64,000 bases of DNA from an uncultured Bacteroides sp. Lineage in GTDB: Bacteria > Bacteroidota > Bacteroidia > Bacteroidales > Bacteroidaceae. A model generated the notes under the pieces. The model was given only the letters and a program-made list of their open reading frames with translations. It was not told where the DNA came from and searched no databases. Location: positions 20,371 to 84,370 of the forward strand of contig CALUOR010000097.1 in the NCBI GenBank assembly GCA_944322285.1, in the 5' to 3' direction. This document shows, in pieces, positions 42,957-51,769 of this stretch; the first letter of the stretch is position 1, and each line of letters starts with the position of its first letter. The translations under genes and the position numbers were made by a program.

Positions 42957-44189
42957 TTATTGTTTCTTCATCACACTGTTCACCACCCGAATAGAAGATA
43001 CCAACTTATTGGTAGAGGTGAATACATCCACATTCCATACATGGGACGAGCGTCCCCGGTGGACAATGGTTGCCACTGCACGCACCGTGTCTCCTTCATG
43101 AGCTGATGAGATATGATTGCCGCTTACTTGCATTCCTACCACAATTTCATCGGGTCGGCAAAGTAACATCGAGCCTAATCCGGCTACAGTTTCGGCTAAA
43201 GCCAGCGTGGCGCCTCCATGCAGAATGCCAAATGGTTGACGTGTACGGTGGTCTACAGGCATGGTTGCTTCTACGCGGTCATCAGATACATAAGTATATT
43301 GAATGCCCAGGTTTCCCATCAATGCATGGCTGGCCTGTGCGTTCAAAACTTCAAGTGGAATTTTAGTCGCATGAATTTCAGAGAGAATCAGTTTTTCAAC
43401 GGCTTGTGCCACACCGTCTTCTTCGTTTGTAGCGGTGGTGTAATCCGCACATGCCTTTACGGAATCTACGGAATTGCCCATGGCGATTCCCATACCGGCC
43501 AACTGAATCATTGCTACATCGCATACGCCATCGCCGAAAGCGATAACTTCCTCACGTTTCATACCTAGATATTCCAACAATACGCCCAAGGTATTGGCTT
43601 TGTCAATGCCGCAAGGAACCACTTCCAGGAAATAGTCTTCGGACCTGAATGCATCGAGTACACCGTCCAGTCGTTTCTTCCAATGCTGTTCCAATCCCAC
43701 TAACGCGTCTTCGTCATCGCTTACCAGCATGCATTTGCAGGGAGCAAAATCAATTGCGGTGGAAAATTCTTCTTCCGGTATAATTTGAAGTCTGTTAAGT
43801 GCGGCTTCCGCCTTTACATGTTCATTGTCCGGGTCATTCGTCAGCAACGTGTCGTCATGATAAGTAAAGATTGCGAATCCGTTTTTACGCGCTTTCTTTT
43901 CCAAATATGGAAGCATTTCTGGATTGATTCTGCGTTCAAACAACACTTCGCCATTATTGGCATTGATAATCTGACAACCGTTATACGACAAGATAAAACC
44001 TCCGTACAGTCCCAGTTCGAGCGATTTGGCCAGCGGCAATAAACCATACGTCGGTCTGCCGGATGCCAATACAATACGTACTCCTGTTTGCTGGACTTTC
44101 AGCAATGCAGACAAAGTACGTTTACTTATTTCCTTCTCATTGTTAAGAAGGGTCCCGTCTACATCGAGAACCAAAAGCTTGTATTTCAT
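42957..44189 (-). CDS. HAD-IIB hydrolase fused to a hotdog thioesterase
   Basis: A 410-residue two-domain protein. The N-terminal Cof-type HAD-IIB phosphatase (about residues 1-270) has the nucleophile motif LLVLDVDGTLLNNEKEI, GRPTYGLLPLA with motif II Ser, and the GDGVCDVAMIQLAGMGIAMG motif IV. The C-terminal hotdog domain (about 275-410) has FGILHGGATLALAETVAGLG, with the Glu and His-Gly-Gly of PaaI/YdiI acyl-CoA thioesterases such as 1,4-dihydroxynaphthoyl-CoA hydrolases. The frame extends to 44357, but that overlaps comEC, so 44189 is chosen. The two activities in one chain suggest sequential or housekeeping repair chemistry; substrates are unknown. Confidence 0.88.
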   Translation of the reverse strand: MKYKLLVLDVDGTLLNNEKEISKRTLSALLKVQQTGVRIVLASGRPTYGLLPLAKSLELGLYGGFILSYNGCQIINANNGEVLFERRINPEMLPYLEKKARKNGFAIFTYHDDTLLTNDPDNEHVKAEAALNRLQIIPEEEFSTAIDFAPCKCMLVSDDEDALVGLEQHWKKRLDGVLDAFRSEDYFLEVVPCGIDKANTLGVLLEYLGMKREEVIAFGDGVCDVAMIQLAGMGIAMGNSVDSVKACADYTTATNEEDGVAQAVEKLILSEIHATKIPLEVLNAQASHALMGNLGIQYTYVSDDRVEATMPVDHRTRQPFGILHGGATLALAETVAGLGSMLLCRPDEIVVGMQVSGNHISSAHEGDTVRAVATIVHRGRSSHVWNVDVFTSTNKLVSSIRVVNSVMKKQ

Positions 44190-44293
44190 AGCAGTGTTAT
44201 TTTTGAGTTGTAATTCCTCAAAGATAACTCTAATCTTTGAATTCTTGGCTTCCTCGCACTTAAAAAATGCAAATTGGCATGATAACGTCTTGA

Positions 44294-46381
44294 TTATAAC
44301 GATATATGGATGTAACCTTCTTCTAATAGTTGATAGGGAATTCCCATTTTTCGGCAATCTGTCAAAATGCGTTCCCTATAAAAAGTGGATAAAGAGCTAT
44401 CTATAATAACCCTGCGTATGCTGAACAAGCCGGACAATTCGGACAGATTTCCTTTATATCCTTTAGATATATATGCATAGTCTATAGTCAAGGGAATATC
44501 GGCCTCTTTATATCTCCACCGATCATCGTTCAGCAAGCAGATTTTCACTCCTTGAAAAAGGAGAAGTTTGTCATGCAACGCAATGCCCTTCTCTGCGTAA
44601 TTATTTGTTATGACCCTTGGAGAATCCAATCGAAGCCGGCTCCAATGGGTATCCAACGACCGGAACAACCAGGTCGTATCAGGCACACTATCGGCGCAAG
44701 CCAACCACGAACGAGGGCTATTGGTAAGACAATGTACAGCTGGACATCCACGGACGTTATAAAATGCCAGTCCGGTTTTGGGAGTATTATGCCAGATGCA
44801 CCAAGCATTGTACGAGAACAGCAATAACGCTGAAGCCAAAGCCATGCCCATACTTCGTGCAGTGCGAGCCTGTATACTCCGATAGACAAACAATAAAGCG
44901 ACATAAAACAAAGCTACCGTCCAGATGTCAATCCACCAATGATCAATAGAAGCATAGGGCCATTGTTCAATGTAACGCAATCCGTCATTTTGCAGACGGA
45001 TTAATTTTTCTGTACTCCAAGCGGCCAGCTGTTGTAATGTGGGCAGAGGGGCTGATAGTAGCAAAAATACTCCTGCGTACATGACAATAGAAACCATCGG
45101 TATAACCCACAAGTTGGTGATAAGGAAATGAGTAGAGAAACGTCCGAAATAGAGAAGGACTAGAGGTGCCGTCCCTATTTGGGCGGCTATTGACACACAC
45201 ATCAGTCCCCATAATTTTTTAATAATCCGGTGAGACGAAGGGTATAACGCATATAGTTTGGAATAAAATATCAGGATAGCGGCTACGGCCGTGAAGGACA
45301 ACTGAAAACCTACATCATACAACCAGCAGGGATTATAGAGCAACATACAAAAAGCGGTAATGATCAGCGTATTGGCGGACAGAGGCTTTTCCGTTTGCAG
45401 ACAGGACAAAGCCAGAATGGAAAACATGACAACCGATCGAACCACTGAGGGTGAAAGTCCGGTGAGGAATGCGAACCCCCACAAAAGCAAAATAATGACT
45501 AAGAGCAGGATGGGCTTCAGAAAACGGAAATGCTTCCACAACGGACTGAACAAGAACCAAAACAAAGCATACAAAAAGCCGATATGCATCCCGGAAAGAG
45601 CCAATACATGACTGGCTCCCGTTACGGAATAGGTCTCAATAATGTCTTCACTCAAGTCATCTTTGTCCCCTACGGTCAGTGCTGAAAGTACAGCTAATTC
45701 TTCTTGCTGGAAACCCATATTGCGGTAAGACGCTACAATTTTATCCCGTTGGTCCATTGCCTGTTGGGTAAAAGAGCGATCTATTCGATGAGAAATACGT
45801 TTCCAATGTCCTGCCGGCACATAACCTGTTCCGCAAACTCCCCGATGTTTAAGGAAACGGGCATAATCGAATTCATCCGGGTTGTGATTATTACGGGGTG
45901 GAGTCAAACGCGCATTTATCCACAATACATCGCCTCGCCTTAGTTGACGCGAAACGGAGTCCTTCTCAAAATAGAGCAAAAACAATTTCTTTTGCTTCAC
46001 ACGCTTCATGGTAGAGTCATTTGCCCAAATCTCTTCAATGATGGAACGGCAAAGAATGCTTCGAGGCTTTTCCTCTGGATGTTCCTCTATAATTATTCGG
46101 TAAACCGCTTCCTTTTGACTAAACGTAAAATTTGATGCGTCCAGTTTCCATCCCATCAATGTAAACCCTAGAGCAGCACTAGCCAAGAGTATGCTGGCAC
46201 TAAACAGCATGTGCCAGTTGCGGTAGAAACAAACGAGTAGAAATGTAAGTGTCAAGATGGCTCCACCCCAAAATACATTCGTTGAAAGGGCATACGGATA
46301 AATATCCCCGCATACAATTCCTATCCCCAACATGATTAAGAGCCGGAGGAAAGGATATCGCTGTAATACTTGGCTGAACAA
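44294..46381 (-). CDS. ComEC/Rec2-family membrane protein
   Basis: A 695-residue multi-helix protein of the ComEC family that carries single-stranded DNA across the inner membrane in competent bacteria. Visible parts are four N-terminal helices, an OB-like periplasmic segment, and the ComEC core with YSVTGASHVLALSGMHIGFL (about residues 230-249) and FLTGLSPSVVRSVVMFSILA. The C-terminal region (about 540-695) lies where other ComEC proteins have a metallo-beta-lactamase domain, but the HxHxDH metal motif is missing. Whether the cell is competent cannot be told. It follows rpe by 12 bp. Confidence 0.87.
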   Translation of the reverse strand: MFSQVLQRYPFLRLLIMLGIGIVCGDIYPYALSTNVFWGGAILTLTFLLVCFYRNWHMLFSASILLASAALGFTLMGWKLDASNFTFSQKEAVYRIIIEEHPEEKPRSILCRSIIEEIWANDSTMKRVKQKKLFLLYFEKDSVSRQLRRGDVLWINARLTPPRNNHNPDEFDYARFLKHRGVCGTGYVPAGHWKRISHRIDRSFTQQAMDQRDKIVASYRNMGFQQEELAVLSALTVGDKDDLSEDIIETYSVTGASHVLALSGMHIGFLYALFWFLFSPLWKHFRFLKPILLLVIILLLWGFAFLTGLSPSVVRSVVMFSILALSCLQTEKPLSANTLIITAFCMLLYNPCWLYDVGFQLSFTAVAAILIFYSKLYALYPSSHRIIKKLWGLMCVSIAAQIGTAPLVLLYFGRFSTHFLITNLWVIPMVSIVMYAGVFLLLSAPLPTLQQLAAWSTEKLIRLQNDGLRYIEQWPYASIDHWWIDIWTVALFYVALLFVYRSIQARTARSMGMALASALLLFSYNAWCIWHNTPKTGLAFYNVRGCPAVHCLTNSPRSWLACADSVPDTTWLFRSLDTHWSRLRLDSPRVITNNYAEKGIALHDKLLLFQGVKICLLNDDRWRYKEADIPLTIDYAYISKGYKGNLSELSGLFSIRRVIIDSSLSTFYRERILTDCRKMGIPYQLLEEGYIHISL

Positions 46382-46393
46382 ACGTTTTTCCGG

Positions 46394-47044
46394 TTATAAA
46401 GACTTCAAGGCATGAATCATCTCTTGCGGAACCGAAGCGGAAAATACAGCATTCCCAGCCACTAAGATATCGGCACCGGCCTCTACAAGACGCTTGCCGG
46501 TATCCAAATTCACTCCTCCATCTACTTCTATCAATGCATTTGATTGTGTTTGCCGGATAAGCTCATGCAATTCGCGCACTTTTTCAACCGTATGTTCGAT
46601 GAACTTCTGTCCGCCAAAACCGGGATTGACTCCCATTACCAATACCATATATACTTCCGGTAAGATATCTTTCAACATCAGCACAGGTGTGGCGGGATTA
46701 ATGGTGACTGCCGGTTTCATGCCGGCTTCACGAATCTGTTGCACCACCCGGTGTAAATGGGCACATGCTTCGTAGTGCACATTCATTATATCTGCACCGA
46801 TGGCTTTTACTTCTGAAATGAACTTTTCTGGATTTACAATCATCAGATGTACGTCCAATGGCTTGCGTGACAATCGTGCCACATGTTTCAACACCGGGAA
46901 TCCAAACGAGATGTTCGGAACAAACACACCGTCCATAATATCCAGATGCAACCAGTCGGCTTCGCTTTGGTTGATCATTTCAATATCTTTCTCCAAATTA
47001 CCGAAATCGGCAGAAAGGAGGGAAGGGGCTATAATTGGTTTCAT
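46394..47044 (-). CDS. rpe: Ribulose-phosphate 3-epimerase
   Basis: Rpe interconverts ribulose-5-phosphate and xylulose-5-phosphate in the pentose phosphate pathway. The 216-residue TIM barrel starts with IAPSLLSADFGNLEKDIEMI and has HLDIMDGVFVPNISFG with the metal-binding His/Asp. Later come VMGVNPGFGGQKFIEHTVEK and IEVDGGVNLDTGKRLVEAGA, with metal Asp and phosphate-binding glycines. All active-site residues are present. It lies in the run tsaC-clc-fmt-rpe-comEC on the minus strand. Confidence 0.97.
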   Translation of the reverse strand: MKPIIAPSLLSADFGNLEKDIEMINQSEADWLHLDIMDGVFVPNISFGFPVLKHVARLSRKPLDVHLMIVNPEKFISEVKAIGADIMNVHYEACAHLHRVVQQIREAGMKPAVTINPATPVLMLKDILPEVYMVLVMGVNPGFGGQKFIEHTVEKVRELHELIRQTQSNALIEVDGGVNLDTGKRLVEAGADILVAGNAVFSASVPQEMIHALKSL

Positions 47045-47080
47045 AGGCTCTGTCTATATAATATATGTATAGAAAAGTAG

Positions 47081-48049
47081 CTATTGAACATGGAAGTCAT
47101 TTCCCATTCGGAACCCACGCAACAACTCGTCAACTTTCAAACGTTTTTTGCCCGGCAATTGCAGGGAACGTATTCCTATAAAGCCGTCTGTTGCAGCAAT
47201 ATGCAGATAGGTTTTCCCATCTGTACAAATACTTCCGGGCGCCAACCCGTGAGATTGAACTAGCTTTTCCGTTTCAAATATCTTCAGGATGATTGTGTTC
47301 CCATCCGGTTGCTTCAACTCTGTCCACGCTGCTGGATGAGGAGCAAGTCCTCGTATAAAGTCATAAATGCGCTTTACCGGCTGATGCCAGTCTATGCGGC
47401 AAGTTTCTTTGAAAATCTTGGGAGCCGGACGAAGCTCGCCTGCCATGGCCATATTTTCTTGTGGAAAGGTCTTCACCGTTCCATTTAAGATGGCATCTAC
47501 GGTTTCGGTCACTAATTGTCCGCCAAGCATCATTAACTTGTCATGCACCATGCCCGCATCATCCGTATCGGCAATAGGAATGCGCACTTGCTGGATAATT
47601 TCACCTGTATCAATTTCATGCTTTAAAAAGAATGTTGTAACACCCGTTTCCGTATCTCCGTTGATTACAGCCCAGTTTATAGGAGCCGCTCCACGGTATT
47701 GCGGCAACAATGAGGCATGAAGATTGAAAGTGCCTAAGCGTGGCATATTCCACACAACTTCAGGCAACATACGGAAAGCCACCACAATTTGCAGGTCTGC
47801 CTTCCAAGTGCGCAAAGCTTCTAAGAAAGCTTCATCCTTTAACTTCTCCGGTTGTAACAATGGTAGATTATGTTCTAATGCATATTGCTTAACCGGTGAA
47901 TATTGCAACTTGTGTCCGCGTCCGGCTGGTTTGTCGGGCATTGTAATGACACCCACCACATTATAACCACCTTCAACCAGACAACGCAACGATTCCACCG
48001 CAAACTCCGGTGTACCCATATATACGATTCGCAATGCTTCTTTCTCCAT
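47081..48049 (-). CDS. fmt: Methionyl-tRNA formyltransferase
   Basis: Fmt formylates Met-tRNAfMet with 10-formyl-THF for translation initiation. The 322-residue protein starts RIVYMGTPEFAVESLRCLVE and has the folate motif FNLHASLLPQYRGAAPINWA with the His and Asn of the active site, TGVTTFFLKHEIDTGEIIQQ and a C-terminal OB domain. The frame continues to 48082; the family start MEKEALRIV at 48049 is preferred, and a -7-like box (48080-48087) lies just upstream. Length is normal. Confidence 0.96.
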   Translation of the reverse strand: MEKEALRIVYMGTPEFAVESLRCLVEGGYNVVGVITMPDKPAGRGHKLQYSPVKQYALEHNLPLLQPEKLKDEAFLEALRTWKADLQIVVAFRMLPEVVWNMPRLGTFNLHASLLPQYRGAAPINWAVINGDTETGVTTFFLKHEIDTGEIIQQVRIPIADTDDAGMVHDKLMMLGGQLVTETVDAILNGTVKTFPQENMAMAGELRPAPKIFKETCRIDWHQPVKRIYDFIRGLAPHPAAWTELKQPDGNTIILKIFETEKLVQSHGLAPGSICTDGKTYLHIAATDGFIGIRSLQLPGKKRLKVDELLRGFRMGNDFHVQ

Positions 48050-48079
48050 CTTGCCCATTCTTATTATTAAAGTATATTG

Positions 48080-48087
48080 CAAATATA
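48080..48087 (-). promoter_or_regulatory. -7-like box before fmt
   Basis: Minus-strand TATATTTG fits TAnnTTTG, but no -33 element has normal spacing. It may be an internal promoter of the run. Confidence 0.4.
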
Positions 48088-48141
48088 AGGATTTGTTTCA
48101 AATTGATAGCAGTTCTTTCACCGAAAATAACTGTCCGGACA

Positions 48142-49932
48142 TTATTCGTCGGAGAAATGTACCAATACTTCCCGATAAGAATTGAATATTTTCGACTTGG
48201 AAACAAAACCTAAATAATGCCCTTCTTGGTCTACCACAGGCAAATTCCAAGCTTTGGTGTCATCAAAAGTCTGCATTACTTGCTCCATGTTGTCCGTATT
48301 ATATAAACGGGCAGGAGGTGAAGTCATAAAACGGTTTACCGTAAACCGGTGATAAAGTTCTTGTCTGAACATGATATTGCGGATATCATCCAGTAGAACA
48401 ATGCCCAGCAGCTTTCCTTCTTCATCTGTAACCGGGAAAATATTGCGGCGAGATTTGGCTATGACTTTCACCATATCTGCCAAGTCCATTTCCGGACGTA
48501 CCGTTATAAAGTCTGTTTCCACTACATTTTCCATTTTCATCAACGTCAATACGGCTTTGTCCTTATGATGAGTCAGCAATTCTCCTTTTTTGGCCAGACG
48601 CATAGAGTAGATGCTATGAGGTTCAAAAACGATGATGGTCAGATAAGCGCTGACTGATACAATCATCAAAGGCAGAAACAAGTCATAACCACCGGTCAGC
48701 TCGGCAATAAGGAAAACACCGGTCAGCGGAGCATGCATCACTCCGCTCATTACTCCCGCCATTCCCATTAAAGCAAAATTCTTCTCGGGCAGATAGGCCG
48801 TAACGTCAAACTCGTTGCTGAAGTGGGAGAATACAAATCCCGCGATGCATCCTAAATAAAGTGAAGGCGCAAAAATACCTCCACATCCACCTCCGCCATT
48901 CGTGGCGCTTGAGGCAAAAACCTTGAATACGATTATCAGCATCAGGTAAACCAACAGCAGATTGCTATGACCGTAGAACAACGAGTTGTTCATTACCGTG
49001 TCCCAATCCGAATTGTTTGTTCCGTTCAGCAACAATTCTATCGTGTCGTAACCTTCACCATAAAGTGGTGGAAATAGGAATATCAGCACGCTTAGCATGA
49101 TACCGCCTAAGGCCAATTTCTTATAAGGTGCTTTCAAACGGCCAAACACTCCTTCCAGCCTGTTCATGGCACGGGTGAAATACAAAGATACCAGACCACA
49201 GAAAACCCCCAGTGCAATCACATAAGGAATGCGCCCTAGTTCAAAAGGCTCGTCCAAATGAAACTGGAACATGGCTTCCTGCCCTGTGACTACATATGAA
49301 AGTGTAGCCGCTGTAACCGATGATATCAGCAATGGCAACAAAGATGTCATGGTAAGGTCTATCATTAATACCTCCAGCGTAAACACTAACCCCGCAATAG
49401 GTGCCTTGAAGATACCTGCTACCGCACCGGCTGCACCGCATCCTACAAGCAACATCAGCGTACGACGTTCCATTTTGAACAGGCTGCCCAAGTTGGATCC
49501 GATGGCTGAACCGGTCAATACGATAGGTGCCTCGGCTCCTACCGAACCTCCGAAACCAATCGTGATGGAGCTGGCTATAATGGAAGACCATGTATTATGC
49601 CGCTTGATGCGGCTCTGCCTGCGCGATATGGCATAAAGTATCTTGGTGACACCATGGCTAATGTCATCTTTTACCACGTAGCGCACAAACAATCCTGTGA
49701 GGAAAATGCCCACCACCGGATATACCAAATATAAATAATTAGCTTCGGTGACATTAAAATTGTCTGTCAGGAATTTCTGTATCCAGTGTATCAGTAGCTT
49801 TAACAGCAAAGCTGCCAAGGCGGTAAATATGCCGACCAAGAAACTGAGCACCAAGATAAAACGTTTCTCCTTGATGTTCTTCTCTCGCCAGGTCAAGAAT
49901 CTTTGCAACCAGTTACTTACGTCTATTTTCAT
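48142..49932 (-). CDS. ClC-family chloride channel/antiporter with CBS domains
   Basis: A 596-residue ClC protein. The ion-pathway segments are ITIGFGGSVGAEAPIVLTGS (about residues 123-142, gating Glu in GAEAP), GCGAAGAVAGIFKAPIAGLV, and GGGGCGGIFAPSLYLGCIAG (GxFxP, about 346-365), with MAGVMSGVMHAPLTGVFLI later. Two CBS domains follow at the C-terminus (about 450-590). The gating Glu suggests Cl-/H+ exchange or fluoride/chloride transport; which one cannot be read. The start codon overlaps the tsaC stop by one base (TAATG), so the genes are coupled. Confidence 0.93.
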   Translation of the reverse strand: MKIDVSNWLQRFLTWREKNIKEKRFILVLSFLVGIFTALAALLLKLLIHWIQKFLTDNFNVTEANYLYLVYPVVGIFLTGLFVRYVVKDDISHGVTKILYAISRRQSRIKRHNTWSSIIASSITIGFGGSVGAEAPIVLTGSAIGSNLGSLFKMERRTLMLLVGCGAAGAVAGIFKAPIAGLVFTLEVLMIDLTMTSLLPLLISSVTAATLSYVVTGQEAMFQFHLDEPFELGRIPYVIALGVFCGLVSLYFTRAMNRLEGVFGRLKAPYKKLALGGIMLSVLIFLFPPLYGEGYDTIELLLNGTNNSDWDTVMNNSLFYGHSNLLLVYLMLIIVFKVFASSATNGGGGCGGIFAPSLYLGCIAGFVFSHFSNEFDVTAYLPEKNFALMGMAGVMSGVMHAPLTGVFLIAELTGGYDLFLPLMIVSVSAYLTIIVFEPHSIYSMRLAKKGELLTHHKDKAVLTLMKMENVVETDFITVRPEMDLADMVKVIAKSRRNIFPVTDEEGKLLGIVLLDDIRNIMFRQELYHRFTVNRFMTSPPARLYNTDNMEQVMQTFDDTKAWNLPVVDQEGHYLGFVSKSKIFNSYREVLVHFSDE

Positions 49933-50495
49933 TACGGTCTGATGATTTGAATAACTCCACCCGCACTTAATTTAATGATGCTCGAAGGTTTAGGATTGCT
50001 CCGTTCCTCTTGCCGGTAACTCACAATATAATCTACGGCAGACTTTATTTCTTCGCTGATTTCGCTGAAATTGTGAGGCGAAGGTTGCCCGCTGATATTA
50101 GCCGATGTAGACACGATTGCTTTACGAAACTGCTGGCACAGCCGCTGAGAAAACGCTTCGTTGGTTACCCGTATGCCTACACTGCCATCTTCCGCCAGCA
50201 AATTTGGAGCAAGATTGCGTGCGCCCGAATATATAATGGTAAGTGGCTTATCAGCTAAATCTATCAGGTCCCATGCTATCTCTGGTACGTCTTGTACATA
50301 GAAATCTACCTTGACGGGCGTGTCTACCAATACCAACATTGCTTTGCTGTCGGCCCGTTGCTTTATTTCGTATACACGACGTACTGCCTCTTCATTGGTT
50401 GCATCGCAACCTATGCCCCAGATGGTGTCCGTGGGATACAATATAACTCCTCCCTCACGCATCACCTGACAGGCTTTCTTGATGTCCTCGTTCAT
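49932..50495 (-). CDS. tsaC: L-threonylcarbamoyladenylate synthase
   Basis: TsaC (Sua5/YciO family) makes threonylcarbamoyl-AMP from threonine, bicarbonate and ATP, the first step of t6A37 tRNA modification. From the start at 50495 the product has 187 residues: a KACQVMREGGVILYPTDTIW start, GIGCDATNEEAVRRVYEIKQ with the KQRADSKAMLVLV basic patch, and SVGIRVTNEAFSQRLCQQFR. It lacks the extra C-terminal Sua5 domain, which is normal for TsaC. A promoter is at 50528-50557. It begins the run with clc, fmt, rpe and comEC. Confidence 0.92.
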   Translation of the reverse strand: MNEDIKKACQVMREGGVILYPTDTIWGIGCDATNEEAVRRVYEIKQRADSKAMLVLVDTPVKVDFYVQDVPEIAWDLIDLADKPLTIIYSGARNLAPNLLAEDGSVGIRVTNEAFSQRLCQQFRKAIVSTSANISGQPSPHNFSEISEEIKSAVDYIVSYRQEERSNPKPSSIIKLSAGGVIQIIRP

Positions 50496-50527
50496 TTTCG
50501 TATTCACTTTTGTCGGTAAATGAAACG

Positions 50528-50557
50528 CAAAAGTACAAAATTCATCTTGATAATGAA
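50528..50557 (-). promoter_or_regulatory. Promoter of the tsaC-clc-fmt-rpe-comEC run
   Basis: Minus-strand -7 TACTTTTG (50528-50535), 18-bp spacer and a TTTC -33-like element (50554-50557). Confidence 0.6.
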
Positions 50558-50599
50558 ATCCTTTTCCGCAAAAACGCGCGCTCCTGCTTTGAACTGAAA

Positions 50600-50637
50600 G
50601 AAGGATGCAACTTGCACATGGCGCAAGCGCATCCTTC
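50600..50637. terminator. Hairpin after the HIT gene
   Basis: GAAGGATGC (50600-50608) pairs with GCATCCTTC (50629-50637), with TTGC/GCAA inside. It lies 31 bp beyond the HIT stop on the minus strand. Confidence 0.65.
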
Positions 50638-50667
50638 TTGATATAAAAGAAAGGAGAAAATTATATT

Positions 50668-51060
50668 TTAGAGGGCAGAGCGGATTGCTTCAGCCACTGC
50701 CTTAAACTCTGCATCGGACAGTTGCAGCTTCGGATTGGAAAAAAGCATGTCTTTCTCGCTCTGCATCGGTATCAGATGGATGTGTGCATGGGGAACTTCC
50801 AGACCCAGTACGGCCATGCCTACCTTTTTGCAGGGAAATGCTTTGCCGATAGCTAACGCCACTTTCTTTGCAAACACGTGCATAGCTGCCAAGTCTTCGT
50901 CATTCAAGTCGAAAATGTAGTCCACTTCCTGCTTGGGAATGACCAGCGTGTGGCCTTTCACCAGCGGATTGATATCAAGAAACGCAAAGAATTTGTCGTT
51001 CTCCGCCACCTTGTAGCAAGGAATCTCGCCTGCTACGATTCTGCTGAATATTGTTGCCAT
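50668..51060 (-). CDS. HIT-family nucleotide-binding hydrolase
   Basis: A 130-residue HIT protein with ATIFSRIVAGEIPCYKVAEN at the start and the histidine triad VPHAHIHLIPM (about residues 96-106). Members hydrolyse or transfer nucleotides from phosphoramidate or dinucleoside polyphosphate substrates. The frame to 51102 is open, but 51060 (MATIFSRIV) is the family start. It follows greA by 57 bp and is probably co-transcribed. Confidence 0.93.
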   Translation of the reverse strand: MATIFSRIVAGEIPCYKVAENDKFFAFLDINPLVKGHTLVIPKQEVDYIFDLNDEDLAAMHVFAKKVALAIGKAFPCKKVGMAVLGLEVPHAHIHLIPMQSEKDMLFSNPKLQLSDAEFKAVAEAIRSAL

Positions 51061-51117
51061 AACGATATATTGTAAAAACGAGGCAGACGCATGCGCATAC
51101 ATGGTCTGCCTGTCGGG

Positions 51118-51582
51118 TTAAAATGAAATGTTTACAATTTCGAGTTCTATCATACCTTGCGGCACTTTGATTTTGGCTATTTCGCCCACCTTCTTGCCCA
51201 GCAAGCCTTGTGCAATGGGGGTGTTGACCGAAATCTTTCCTTCTTTCAGGTTCGCTTCGCTTTCGGACACGATAGTATAAGTCATCTTCATGCCGTTCTT
51301 TACGTTTTTCAGTTCTACCTTATTTAGAATCTGTACCGAGTCGGTCTTCAGTTTCGATTCATCGATGATTTTGGCATCGGCGATGATTGCTTTCAGCTTA
51401 TTGATTTTCATTTCGAGCATGCCTTGCGCTTCTTTGGCTGCATCATATTCTGCATTTTCGGATAAGTCGCCTTTATCGCGTGCTTCGGCAATAGCCGCTA
51501 CTATCTTGGGGCGTTCCACGGCCTCCAATTCTTTTAAATCGGCCAACAATTTGTTGTAACCTTCTTCTGACATATAAGCCAT
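51118..51582 (-). CDS. greA: Transcription elongation factor GreA
   Basis: GreA rescues backtracked RNA polymerase by stimulating transcript cleavage. The 154-residue protein has the N-terminal coiled coil with acidic tip residues (ERPKIVAAIAEARDKGDLSE, NAEYDAAKEAQGMLEMKINK) and a C-terminal FKBP-like domain with ISVNTPIAQGLLGKKVGEIA. The open frame to 51630 is upstream of the family start; a promoter lies at 51686-51717. Confidence 0.95.
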   Translation of the reverse strand: MAYMSEEGYNKLLADLKELEAVERPKIVAAIAEARDKGDLSENAEYDAAKEAQGMLEMKINKLKAIIADAKIIDESKLKTDSVQILNKVELKNVKNGMKMTYTIVSESEANLKEGKISVNTPIAQGLLGKKVGEIAKIKVPQGMIELEIVNISF

Positions 51583-51637
51583 ACTGTTTTTCCTCCTATT
51601 TTTATTCGTTATTATTAGACGTATAAACAAAAAAGAA

Positions 51638-51662
51638 TTCCAACATGTACGGCATGCTGGAA
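51638..51662 (-). terminator. Terminator of the thioredoxin-fold lipoprotein gene
   Basis: TTCCAACATG (51638-51647) pairs with CATGCTGGAA (51653-51662) with one G-U pair; on the minus strand it runs into CTTTTTTG. It sits between the end of the 51770 gene and greA, inside the greA 5' region. Confidence 0.75.
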
Positions 51663-51685
51663 CCCTCTTCCTTTTATTTTCGCGA

Positions 51686-51717
51686 CAAAGTTAATGTTTT
51701 AATCTTTATCTTCCAAA
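51686..51717 (-). promoter_or_regulatory. Promoter of greA
   Basis: Minus-strand -7 TAACTTTG (51686-51693), 20-bp spacer and -33 TTTG (51714-51717). The terminator hairpin at 51638-51662 would lie in the greA leader. Confidence 0.6.
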
Positions 51718-51769
51718 TCCCGCAGTGTGTTTTGTAACATATTTAAAGGCTTCTTCCCTTATTGATACA

